Origin: an uncultured Burkholderiales bacterium | GTDB taxonomy: Bacteria > Pseudomonadota > Gammaproteobacteria > Burkholderiales > Burkholderiaceae_E | NCBI GenBank assembly: GCA_903898725.1 | Contig: CAIUGQ010000596.1 | Location: forward strand, 1 to 9,928 | DNA length: 9,928 nt | Direction of reading: 5' to 3' | Shown: piece after piece, positions 1-6,933 of the stretch | Layout: each line of letters begins with the position of its first letter | Position numbering within the stretch: position 1 is the stretch's first letter | Notes under the pieces: model-generated | What the model saw: the letters and a program-made list of their open reading frames with translations, nothing else | What the model was told of the DNA's origin: nothing | The model's database searches: none | Translations under genes and position numbers: made by a program

Positions 1-892
<892 letters not shown>

Positions 893-919
893 GGTTCGTT
901 CCTTCCTGTTTCGTCGCGC

Positions 920-1453
920 TCAGTTCATGAGCGCGTCAGCGAGCTGCGCGAGCTTGCCGCGGACCGAGGCGTCCATCACCTCGTCTCCGATGCGGATCGA
1001 GATGCCGCCGATCAGGTCGGCGTCGATGCTGACCGTGACCTTGACCTTGCGGCCGTACTTGGCTTCGAGCGTGGCGACCACGTCGGCCACCTGCTGTTCC
1101 GACAGCGGATAGGCCGAGGTGACCTGCGCGTCGAGCACGCCTTCGTGGCCGTTGCGCAGCGTCTCGAAGATCGTGACGATCTCCGGGAGCACCTCGAGGC
1201 GCTCGTTGCTGGCGAGAACGGACACGAAGTTCATCTGCTCGTGCGACAGGGTGCCGGCGACGTCGGAGACGAGCGTGGCGACCTGCGCGTCGGTGACGCG
1301 GGGATTGCCGATCAGGCCGTGGGCGCCTTCGCTGCGCACCACCGCCGACAGGCGCGCGAGCGCGTCGGACCACTGCGGCAGCGCGTTGGCCTCGCGGGCC
1401 AGCTTGAAGGCAGCCTCGGCGTACGGCCGGGCGATGGTGAGCGATTCAGCCAT
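920..1453 (-). CDS. atpH: ATP synthase F1 subunit delta
   Basis: The delta subunit caps the F1 head and joins it to the peripheral b-subunit stalk. The 177-residue protein matches the usual family length (about 177-180). It starts MAESLTIARPYAEAAFKLAR, the typical N-terminal helical bundle opening. The conserved C-terminal signature DADLIGGISIRIGDEVMDAS spans residues 144-163 and is followed by VRGKLAQL. The ATG at 1453 is only 15 nt from the atpF stop; the nearest purine-rich element (GAGG) is distant, so translation is probably coupled to atpF. It sits in the standard B-E-F-H-A order. Nothing unusual is seen. Confidence 0.97.
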   Translation of the reverse strand: MAESLTIARPYAEAAFKLAREANALPQWSDALARLSAVVRSEGAHGLIGNPRVTDAQVATLVSDVAGTLSHEQMNFVSVLASNERLEVLPEIVTIFETLRNGHEGVLDAQVTSAYPLSEQQVADVVATLEAKYGRKVKVTVSIDADLIGGISIRIGDEVMDASVRGKLAQLADALMN

Positions 1454-1468
1454 GGCGTGCGTCGGGCC

Positions 1469-1942
1469 TCAGCTCAGCTCGGCCTTCAGGCCGGTGAGCA
1501 GCTCGGCGTGCTTGGACGCGTCGATCTCGCGCTTGAGGATCCGCTCGGCGCCGGCGACCGCCAGGGTGGCGACCTGCTCGCGCAGCTGATCCTTGGCACG
1601 CTGGGCGGCCAGGGCGGCTTCGCCTTCCGCGGCCTTGCGGGCCTCGGCGACGATGCGCGCACCTTCGGCACGGGCTTCCTCGATCAGCGAGGCGGCCTGC
1701 TTCTCGCCCGAGGCGCGAACCTCGGCGGCGCTGGCGCGGGCCTGGTTGATCTCGGCCTGCACGCGCTTCTCGGCAGCGGCCAGATCGGCCTTCGCCTTGT
1801 CGGCGGCGGCCAGGCCGTCGGCGATGCGCTTGCTGCGCTCGTCGAGTGCCTTGACGATCGGCGGCCACACGAACTTCGCCGTGAAGACCCAGAGCGCCAG
1901 GAACACGACGATCTGGACGAATAGCGTCGCGTTGATGTTCAC
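1469..1942 (-). CDS. atpF: ATP synthase Fo subunit b
   Basis: Subunit b forms the peripheral stalk that holds F1 stationary against the rotating c-ring. The protein has 157 residues against 156 in E. coli. A single membrane helix lies at about residues 5-24 (LFVQIVVFLALWVFTAKFVW) and is followed by the conserved VWPP at 25-28. The rest is a long charged, alanine-rich, heptad-like helix (about 33-145), as expected for the dimeric coiled-coil stalk. The start is GTG at 1942, chosen because it gives the conserved opening MNINATLF and has GGAA about 8 nt upstream. It follows atpE after a structured 71-nt gap and precedes atpH by 15 nt. Confidence 0.96.
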   Translation of the reverse strand: MNINATLFVQIVVFLALWVFTAKFVWPPIVKALDERSKRIADGLAAADKAKADLAAAEKRVQAEINQARASAAEVRASGEKQAASLIEEARAEGARIVAEARKAAEGEAALAAQRAKDQLREQVATLAVAGAERILKREIDASKHAELLTGLKAELS

Positions 1943-1963
1943 GACCGATTTCCTATGAAGGGT

Positions 1964-2013
1964 TCCAGGGTGGTCGGCATGTCGCCGAGCCGATGGCTGA
2001 GATCAGCCCTGGA
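1964..2013 (-). other. Structured atpE-atpF intercistronic RNA
   Basis: The 71-nt gap after the atpE stop contains 7-nt inverted arms, TCCAGGG (1964-1970) and CCCTGGA (2007-2013). Between them is a hairpin-capable element, GGCTG-AGAT-CAGCC (1995-2008), with a 5-bp stem. The small hairpin and the outer arms share two bases (2007-2008), so they are alternatives or only partly compatible. There is no U-tract, so this is not a standard terminator. In other atp operons, segment stability and start-site strength tune c-subunit excess; a similar role here is inference only. Confidence 0.4.
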
Positions 2014-2253
2014 TCACTTGAAGGGGTTGGCGAACGCGAACATCATCGCGATACCGACGCCGATCAGGAACGCCGCGTCGATCAGGCCGGCCAGCAGGAA
2101 CATCTTGGTCTGCAGCTTGTCCATCAGCTCGGGCTGACGGGCCGCGCCTTCGATGTACTTGCCGCCCATCATGCCGATGCCGATACAGGCACCCAGGGCA
2201 CCCAGGCCGATGATCAGGCCGGCAGCGATCGCGACGAAAGCAACGTTGGTCAT
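2014..2253 (-). CDS. atpE: ATP synthase Fo subunit c (proton-ring subunit)
   Basis: This small hairpin protein assembles into the rotating c-ring and carries protons through the membrane. It has 79 residues, the same as E. coli. Two hydrophobic helices (about 4-31 and 51-75) flank the polar loop EGAARQPEL (35-43), which contacts gamma and epsilon. The essential carboxylate is Asp59 in GLIDAAFLIGV. The Gln and Glu-Ser residues of sodium-type rings are not evident at the expected places, so proton coupling is likely. Translation is favoured by a strong GAGGAG element (complement of 2259-2264) five nt before the ATG. This fits the need for many c copies per complex. It lies 76 nt downstream of atpB. 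Confidence 0.97.
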   Translation of the reverse strand: MTNVAFVAIAAGLIIGLGALGACIGIGMMGGKYIEGAARQPELMDKLQTKMFLLAGLIDAAFLIGVGIAMMFAFANPFK

Positions 2254-2258
2254 GACGA

Positions 2259-2264
2259 CTCCTC
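2259..2264 (-). promoter_or_regulatory. Strong ribosome binding site of atpE
   Basis: On the minus strand this reads GAGGAG, followed by 5 nt and the ATG at 2253. It is the clearest ribosome binding site in the front part of the atp operon; atpB and atpI lack an obvious one. High initiation on atpE agrees with the c-subunit being needed in about ten copies per enzyme. A short ACTC/GAGT pairing across it could partly mask it. Confidence 0.7.
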
Positions 2265-2309
2265 GAGAGTTGACCGTTTGAGGGAAAGGTCAGGGTTGAT
2301 GCGAAAGGT

Positions 2310-2323
2310 CTTCGGGAACGAAG
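2310..2323 (-). other. Small hairpin 3' of atpB
   Basis: The minus-strand RNA reads CUUCG-UUCC-CGAAG, a perfect 5-bp stem with a 4-nt loop, starting 6 nt after the atpB stop codon. No U-run follows, so it is not a terminator in the usual sense. Its placement in the atpB-atpE gap, ahead of the highly expressed atpE, suggests a possible role in mRNA processing or stability, but it may be chance. Confidence 0.35.
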
Positions 2324-2329
2324 CCGGGC

Positions 2330-3175
2330 TCAGTGATGCTCGTGCGCCTGTCCGATGTAGACCAGCGTGAGCATCATGAAGATGAACGCCTGCAGCACGA
2401 CGATCAGGATGTGGAAGATCGCCCAGCCGAGGCCGGTGAGGAAGTGCAGGCCGAAGCCCCACCAGGTGGCCGTCGCGCCGAGCAGCGCGATCAGCATGAA
2501 CACCAGTTCGCCGGCGAACATGTTGCCGAAGAGTCGCATCCCGAGCGACACGGTCTTGGCCGCGTACTCGATCAGCTGAAGGGCGAAGTTGAACGGGGCC
2601 AGCACGGCCTTCGCGCCGAACGGGGCCGAGAACAGCTCGTGCACGAAGCCGCCGCCGCCCTTGGTCTTGATGCCGTAGTAGATGGACGCGCCGAGCACGA
2701 CGAGCGACATCGCGAGGGTGGCGTTCAGGTCGGCGGTGGGCACGACGCGCATGTACGCGTGGTGCGGGTCGCGGCCGGTGGCGCCGAAGTACAGCTCCCA
2801 GGCCTTCGGGATCAGGTCGAGCGGCACCAGGTCCATCGTGTTCATCAGGAGGATCCAGACGAACGACACGAGGGCCAGCGGCGCGATGTAGGTCAGGTCG
2901 CCCTTGACGATCGAGCGCGCCTGCTCGTGCACGAACTCGACGATCGACTCGACGGCGCCGACGAACCGGCCCGGCACGCCCGAGGTGACGGCCTTCGCGG
3001 CGCGCCACATGAAGAAGGCACCGAGCACGCCCATCGCGACGGACCAGAACACGGTGTCGACGTTGATGACGGAGAAATCAACCACCTTCTCCTGGGCGTG
3101 CCCAGTGGTGTTGAAGTGCGTCAGGTGATGGACGATGTATTCGGATGCGGTCGGTGCGTGCGCTGCGTCGGCCAT
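2330..3175 (-). CDS. atpB: ATP synthase Fo subunit a (proton channel)
   Basis: Subunit a provides the two half-channels that load and unload protons at the c-ring. The 281-residue protein is a polytopic membrane protein with hydrophobic segments near residues 43-58, 95-118, 150-168, 190-235 and 245-274. The essential arginine is R214 in SLGMRLFGNMFAGE, with the conserved E223 nearby and the C-terminal signature VLQAFIFMMLTLVYI (260-274; Q262 matches the conserved Gln). The N-terminal extension MADAAHAPTASEYIVHHLTH resembles other proteobacterial forms. The ATG at 3175 gives this conserved start but has no strong ribosome binding site. The gap to the atpI stop is 30 nt. Confidence 0.97.
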   Translation of the reverse strand: MADAAHAPTASEYIVHHLTHFNTTGHAQEKVVDFSVINVDTVFWSVAMGVLGAFFMWRAAKAVTSGVPGRFVGAVESIVEFVHEQARSIVKGDLTYIAPLALVSFVWILLMNTMDLVPLDLIPKAWELYFGATGRDPHHAYMRVVPTADLNATLAMSLVVLGASIYYGIKTKGGGGFVHELFSAPFGAKAVLAPFNFALQLIEYAAKTVSLGMRLFGNMFAGELVFMLIALLGATATWWGFGLHFLTGLGWAIFHILIVVLQAFIFMMLTLVYIGQAHEHH

Positions 3176-3205
3176 GGCTTCAGGTATGTCGCAAGGACGT
3201 TCGAT

Positions 3206-3625
3206 TCATCGTCTGCCGCCCACCGCCGCGTCTTCCGGCGCCCCCTCCCCGGGGACTCCGGCCGCGTCGCCCGGCCCCGGGACGTCGCGCTGGAACAGCA
3301 GCGCGAAGATCGGGACCTGCAGCGCGGCGATCAGCCCGATCAGCAAGGCCAGCCAGCGTACCGACTCGAAGGACCTGGCCACCCACACGACGAGTGCAGT
3401 GGTCAGGCCGATCTTGGCGAACTCGCCGAGGAAGAACACCGCGGGATACGACTCCGCAGGCTTGCCCCGGTGACTCGCCAGTCGCAACGCGAACAGGCCG
3501 TTCGGAATGATCGCCGCCGCGCCGCCGAGCACCAGGAACTTGGCACTCGTCCAGTCGATCCATAGTCCGGCTACGAGAGCCAGAAGGACGACCGTGGCGA
3601 CTTGCAGACCGACCGCGATGAACAT
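3206..3625 (-). CDS. atpI: ATP synthase assembly protein I
   Basis: AtpI is a small membrane protein that helps c-ring assembly and stability and is not part of the finished enzyme. From the ATG at 3625 it is 139 residues, within the family's range. Four hydrophobic segments are visible (about 5-23, 29-47, 63-83 and 90-111). Family-like motifs are IIPNGLFALRL (39-49) and FFLGEFAKIGLT (64-75). The C-terminal tail is short, acidic and Gly/Pro-rich. The frame stays open upstream, but the promoter at 3668-3696 puts the transcript start near 3661, which excludes most longer starts. A TTG at 3658 would be almost leaderless. No clear ribosome binding site precedes the ATG. It is the first gene of the atp operon. 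Confidence 0.85.
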   Translation of the reverse strand: MFIAVGLQVATVVLLALVAGLWIDWTSAKFLVLGGAAAIIPNGLFALRLASHRGKPAESYPAVFFLGEFAKIGLTTALVVWVARSFESVRWLALLIGLIAALQVPIFALLFQRDVPGPGDAAGVPGEGAPEDAAVGGRR

Positions 3626-3667
3626 TGCTGAAATCGCAGCCAGACGTGCGGCAGGCAAAGACTGAAG

Positions 3668-3696
3668 AGTATAGGGGAACGGACGAGTCCGGTCAA
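3668..3696 (-). promoter_or_regulatory. Sigma70 promoter of the atp operon
   Basis: Read on the minus strand, TTGACC (3691-3696) and TATACT (3668-3673) are separated by exactly 17 bp. Each matches the sigma70 consensus at five of six positions. Transcription should start near 3661-3663, giving a leader of about 36-38 nt before the atpI ATG at 3625. This is the only strong promoter visible for the six atp genes here. Confidence 0.85.
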
Positions 3697-3835
3697 AGAA
3701 CGCGCAGGGTTGTGATGCATTGCACCATCTCCGGGGAGTCGCACGCCGTGCCGGAATCGGGAATTCGTCATACCGATCGGAGGGCGGGTGCGGCGCCGTG
3801 ATGGTGCATCGATGGCGAGGCCGGCGGCGGCGATC

Positions 3836-3866
3836 GGCGGCCGGCCGCGTCGGCAGTCCGGCCGCC
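3836..3866. repeat. 9-bp GC-rich inverted repeat upstream of the HtrA-like gene
   Basis: GGCGGCCGG (3836-3844) and CCGGCCGCC (3858-3866) are perfect inverted arms around a 13-nt loop. On the plus strand a TTTT run follows five nt after the second arm (3872-3875). The element ends 57 nt before the start codon at 3924. It could be an attenuator-like hairpin in the leader or an operator. In sequence this GC-rich, chance occurrence is also possible. Confidence 0.4.
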
Positions 3867-3912
3867 CTTGCGTTTTCGCGGCGCGCACCGAACAATCGGA
3901 CGAACGAGCATC

Positions 3913-3918
3913 GGGAGG
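3913..3918 (+). promoter_or_regulatory. Ribosome binding site deciding the start of the HtrA-like gene
   Basis: GGGAGG lies 5 nt before the ATG at 3924. The frame is open from an ATG at 3720, which has no such site, and the upstream part encodes only arginine- and glycine-rich low-complexity sequence. This supports 3924 as the true start. Confidence 0.75.
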
Positions 3919-3923
3919 TTCGG

Positions 3924-5051
3924 ATGCGTAGCGTGTCTCGCGGCGGCCGTGTCGCCGAGTTGTACCCGGCGGCGGATCATCGCTCGGGATCCGGGCAGGC
4001 GCCCGCAACGGGTCTGTCCAGGCGACGGATCGCCGGCGGGCTGGCCGCGGCGGTGGCGGCGGGGCTGCTGCCCGGCGTGTCCGGCGCGCAGCAGGTCCCC
4101 CGACCTCAGGGCGCGCCGCGCGCGCCGTCCCCCGGCCTCGGCGACCTGACCCGGTTCAACAGCTCGATCGTGCGGCTCGACGCCAAGGTGCCCGACGACG
4201 CGACCTCGGCGCAGAGCCTGGGTGCCGATCGCGTCGGCACTGGCGTCATCCTCGATGAGCGCACGGTGCTGACGATCGGCTACCTCACGCTCGAGGCCGA
4301 CGCGGTCATGGTCACCACCGCCTCCGGCAAGCGGATCCCCGCATCGGTCGCCGGGTACGACCACACCACCGGCTTCGGGCTGGTGCGCACCGTGCTGCCG
4401 GTCGACGGCCGGCCGATGGCGCTCGGCGACTCCGACCGCGTGCGCGAGAAGCAGCGCGTGCTGACGCTCGGCCACGGCGAACCCGAGGCGACCGAGATCT
4501 TCGTGCTGTCGCGCAAGACCTTCGCGGCTGGCTGGGAGTACCTGCTCGAGACCGCGATCTTCACGTTCCCGCCGGTCAACAACTGGAGCGGGGCGGCGCT
4601 GATCTCGGTCGAGGACGGCAGCCTGCTCGGTGTCGGCTCGCTGATCGTCAACGACGCGGCGAGCGGACAGCAGGGCATTCCCGGCAACCTGTGGGTGCCG
4701 GTGAACCTGCTCAAGCCGATCATGGCCGACCTGCTCGCCAAGGGGCGTCGCAGCGAGGGCGCCAACCCCTGGCTCGGCATGACCACCGAGACGGTGCGCG
4801 GCAACCTGATGGTCGTGCGCGTCACGCGCAACGGCCCCGCCGAATCGGCGGGCGTCTCGCCGGGCGACATCGTCGTCGGCGTCGCGGGCGAGAAGGTCAC
4901 CGATCAGGCCGAGTTCTACCGCAAGGTCTGGAAGGTCGGCCCGGCCGGCACCACGATCCCGCTGAAGCTGCTCAAGGACGGCGACGTCCGGGACCTGGCG
5001 GTCAAGTCGATCGACCGCGCGGACTTCCTGCGCAAGGCCACGGGGATCTGA
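3924..5051 (+). CDS. Tat-secreted HtrA/S1C-like protein with PDZ domain and degenerate catalytic triad
   Basis: The 375-residue protein resembles periplasmic DegP/HtrA (S1C) proteins. Residues 1-55 look like a twin-arginine signal: a long N-region, LSRRRIAGG (31-39), a mildly hydrophobic Ala/Gly stretch, then SGA ahead of QQ (likely cleavage after A55). A trypsin-like domain spans about 75-270. A single PDZ domain lies at about 283-362 (PWLGM..., NGPAESAGVSPGDIVVGVAG). The triad is unusual. The segment where HtrA has TNNHV reads LTIGYLTLEA, with Tyr120 in place of His. DPDTDLALLK is replaced by DHTTGFGLVR, with Gly150 in place of Asp. Ser222 survives, but GNSGGP has become NWSGAA. It is therefore probably not a classical serine protease and may be a chaperone, adaptor or peptide sensor. 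I recall similar proteins annotated as S1C proteases in Proteobacteria. It runs opposite to both neighbouring operons, and its promoter is not clear. Confidence 0.85.
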   Translation: MRSVSRGGRVAELYPAADHRSGSGQAPATGLSRRRIAGGLAAAVAAGLLPGVSGAQQVPRPQGAPRAPSPGLGDLTRFNSSIVRLDAKVPDDATSAQSLGADRVGTGVILDERTVLTIGYLTLEADAVMVTTASGKRIPASVAGYDHTTGFGLVRTVLPVDGRPMALGDSDRVREKQRVLTLGHGEPEATEIFVLSRKTFAAGWEYLLETAIFTFPPVNNWSGAALISVEDGSLLGVGSLIVNDAASGQQGIPGNLWVPVNLLKPIMADLLAKGRRSEGANPWLGMTTETVRGNLMVVRVTRNGPAESAGVSPGDIVVGVAGEKVTDQAEFYRKVWKVGPAGTTIPLKLLKDGDVRDLAVKSIDRADFLRKATGI

Positions 5052-5088
5052 GGGGGGGCGGGCTGCGGGGGCTGCGGCGGTTCGCTGC

Positions 5089-5110
5089 GCGGCGCCGTTT
5101 CCGGCGCCGC
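5089..5110. terminator. GC hairpin between convergent gene ends (possible terminator without U-tract)
   Basis: GCGGCGCCG (5089-5097) and CGGCGCCGC (5102-5110) form a perfect 9-bp stem with a TTTC loop. It begins 37 nt after the HtrA-like stop and 78 nt beyond the parB stop, so it could act on either transcript. Neither side has a T-run, so intrinsic termination would be atypical; it may instead block exonuclease or aid Rho-dependent ends. The structure is certain, the role is not. Confidence 0.5.
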
Positions 5111-5156
5111 CCCTGCCCTGCTCGGCCCCTGCCCTGCCTGGCCCCTGCCCTGCGCG
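5109..5156. repeat. Tandem repeat, 3 copies of a 16-nt unit
   Basis: Three adjacent 16-nt units at 5109-5124, 5125-5140 and 5141-5156 share an identical 13-nt core GCCCCTGCCCTGC and differ only in the last three bases (TCG, CTG, GCG). The array lies in the non-coding gap between the HtrA-like gene and parB, abutting the GC hairpin. It looks like a small minisatellite that could vary in copy number between strains. Confidence 0.85.
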
Positions 5157-5187
5157 GCCGTAGCCAGCGGGGCGGGAGACCGCGGGC

Positions 5188-6114
5188 TCAGTCGCCGAGC
5201 CGGTCCGCGTCGAGGCCGAGCGCCGCGCGCAGCCCTTCGAACTGCTCGATCGAATCGAAGTGCACCACCATCCGGCCCTTGCCGCGGGCGTTCGCGTGGA
5301 GCTCGACCGGCGCGTTCAGGTGGTCGGCGAGTCGTTCCTGCAGACGCAGCAGATCGGCATCGGCGACGCGCTTCGGACGTGAGCCCGGCGAGGCGGCGGT
5401 GCCCGCGGCCTCGGCGGCCGTCTGGGCGACGAGCTTCTCGGTGTCGCGCACCGACATGCGCTTCTCGACGACCCGGTTGGCCGCGAGGATCTGCTGTGCC
5501 CGCTCGAGCGCGAGCAGCGCCCGGGCGTGGCCCATCTCGAGGTCGCCGGCGAGCAGCATGGTCTGCACCGGCTCGGCCAGGTTCAGCAGACGCAGCAGGT
5601 TCGAGGTCGCGCTGCGCGAGCGGCCGATCGCCTCCGAGGCCTGCTCGTGCGTGTACTGGAACTCGTCGAGCAGGCGGCGGATCGCCTGCGCCTCCTCGAG
5701 CGGGTTGAGGTCCTCGCGCTGGATGTTCTCGATCAGCGCCATCGCGAGCGCGTTCTGGTCGCTGACCTCGCGCACGACCACCGGCACCTCGTCGAGACCG
5801 GCGAGCTGGGCCGCACGGAAGCGGCGCTCGCCGGCGATGATCTCGTGGCGCCCCGCGCCGATCGGCCGCACCAGCAGCGGCTGCATCACGCCGTGCATCC
5901 GGATCGAGGCGGCGAGCTCCTGCAGCGCGGCCTCGTCCATGCGGGTCCGGGGCTGGTAGCGCCCGGCCTGCAGCACGGCGACCGGCAGCGTGACCGGCGG
6001 GAGCGGCGTCCCCGTCAGGTCGAGCGCGGGCAGCGGGCGGTCCGCGCCGAGCAGGTTGTCGAGGCCTCGGCCGAGGCCCTTGAGCTTGCGGGGGGTGGCG
6101 GCGGGTGTCGTCAT
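5188..6114 (-). CDS. parB: Chromosome-partitioning protein ParB (CTP-dependent parS-binding clamp)
   Basis: ParB loads at parS, spreads on DNA as a CTP-gated sliding clamp and is moved by ParA to segregate replication origins. The 308-residue protein has the chromosomal ParB layout. The N-terminal KLKGLGRGLDNLL (10-22) contacts ParA. The CTP/parS loading domain includes GRYQPR (51-56), GERRFRAA (95-102) and ENIQREDLNPLEEA (129-142). A helix-turn-helix lies around 153-190 (YTHEQASEAIGRSRSATSNL), and the C-terminal dimerisation domain covers about 250-308. The ATG at 6114 is 25 nt after the parA stop; no strong ribosome binding site is seen, so coupling to parA is likely. Its binding sites are visible at 9563-9578 and 9819-9834. 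Confidence 0.96.
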   Translation of the reverse strand: MTTPAATPRKLKGLGRGLDNLLGADRPLPALDLTGTPLPPVTLPVAVLQAGRYQPRTRMDEAALQELAASIRMHGVMQPLLVRPIGAGRHEIIAGERRFRAAQLAGLDEVPVVVREVSDQNALAMALIENIQREDLNPLEEAQAIRRLLDEFQYTHEQASEAIGRSRSATSNLLRLLNLAEPVQTMLLAGDLEMGHARALLALERAQQILAANRVVEKRMSVRDTEKLVAQTAAEAAGTAASPGSRPKRVADADLLRLQERLADHLNAPVELHANARGKGRMVVHFDSIEQFEGLRAALGLDADRLGD

Positions 6115-6139
6115 CGCGCGGGGGTCCGTCGGGCGGGGG

Positions 6140-6910
6140 TCAGTAGGTGTCGAGGCGTTCGATCATCTCGGCGCCGAAGTCGATGTAGGCCCGCGCGCCC
6201 TTGGAGGACGGATCGAACACCACACCGGGAATGCCGTGGCTGGGCGCCTCGGCCAGGCGGACGTTGCGGGGGATCACGGTGCGGAAGACCTTGTCGCCGA
6301 AGTGCCGCTCGAGCTGGGCCGAGACCTGCTGGGACAGGGTCATCCGCGGATCGAACATCACGCGCAGCAGGCCGATCACCTTGAGGTTGGTGTTCAGGTT
6401 GGCGTGGACCTTCTTGATCGTGGCGACCAGGTCGGACAGCCCCTCGAGCGCGTAGTACTCGCACTGCATCGGGATCACCACGCCGTGGGCGGCGCACAGC
6501 CCATTGAGCGTCAGCAGCGACAGGGCGGGCGGCGCATCGATCAGCACGAAGTCGTACTGGTCGTCGACGGCGGCGAGCGCCTCCTTCAGCCGCGTCTCGC
6601 GCTCGTCGAAGTCGACGAGTTCGATCTCGGCGCCGGCCAGCTCCCGGTTCGCGGGGAGCACGTCGAAGCCGCCGGCCTCGCTGCGCACGCTCGCCTCGGT
6701 CACGTCCGACAGGCCGATCAGCACCTGGTAGACGGTTCGCTCCAGGGTGCGCTTGTCGATGCCGCTGCCCATCGTCGCGTTGCCCTGCGGATCGAGATCG
6801 ACCAGCAGCACCCGCTTGCCGAGGCGCGCGAGCGCGGCGGCGAGATTGACCGAGGTGGTGGTCTTGCCGACCCCACCCTTCTGGTTCGCGATGGCGAAGA
6901 TCTTTGCCAC
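6140..6910 (-). CDS. parA: Chromosome-partitioning ATPase ParA (Soj type)
   Basis: ParA is a deviant-Walker ATPase that binds DNA nonspecifically when ATP-bound and forms the gradient along which ParB-parS complexes move. The 256-residue protein has the short chromosomal form without an N-terminal DNA-binding domain. The deviant Walker A is KGGVGKTT at 11-18 with signature Lys11, the A' motif is LLVDLDPQGN (35-44), and Walker B is FVLIDAPPA (121-129). The start is GTG at 6910, giving MAKIFAIANQ, with GGAG about 10 nt upstream. The frame is open upstream only because it overlaps the rsmG end out of frame. It lies 23 nt from rsmG and 25 nt from parB in one operon. Confidence 0.96.
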   Translation of the reverse strand: MAKIFAIANQKGGVGKTTTSVNLAAALARLGKRVLLVDLDPQGNATMGSGIDKRTLERTVYQVLIGLSDVTEASVRSEAGGFDVLPANRELAGAEIELVDFDERETRLKEALAAVDDQYDFVLIDAPPALSLLTLNGLCAAHGVVIPMQCEYYALEGLSDLVATIKKVHANLNTNLKVIGLLRVMFDPRMTLSQQVSAQLERHFGDKVFRTVIPRNVRLAEAPSHGIPGVVFDPSSKGARAYIDFGAEMIERLDTY

Positions 6911-6933
6911 GGACAGGCGGCTCCGGAAGGGAA

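Larger units (their letters stand above)
3626..3923. other. Divergent intergenic region between atpI and the HtrA-like gene
   Basis: This 298-nt stretch has no convincing gene; frames crossing it have no ribosome binding site and no recognisable protein. On the minus strand it holds the atp operon promoter (3668-3696). On the plus strand it should hold the promoter of the HtrA-like gene, but I see no good -35/-10 pair. It also contains a 9-bp inverted repeat at 3836-3866 and distant 9-nt inverted arms TGCACCATC (3721-3729) and GATGGTGCA (3800-3808). Confidence 0.6.

Noticed and set aside
2333..3565. A 410-codon open frame on the plus strand across atpB and atpI
   Set aside because: It is the antisense shadow of atpB and atpI, rich in Glu/His/Arg/Gln, with no start signal or family motif.
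3720..3923. N-terminal extension of the HtrA-like protein from an ATG at 3720
   Set aside because: There is no ribosome binding site at 3720 and the extension is low-complexity. The ATG at 3924 has GGGAGG at ideal spacing and leaves the Tat signal near the N-terminus.
3768..4475. 235-codon minus-strand open frame across the HtrA-like gene start
   Set aside because: It is antisense to the secreted protein and overlaps the atp promoter region, with no family motif or ribosome binding site.
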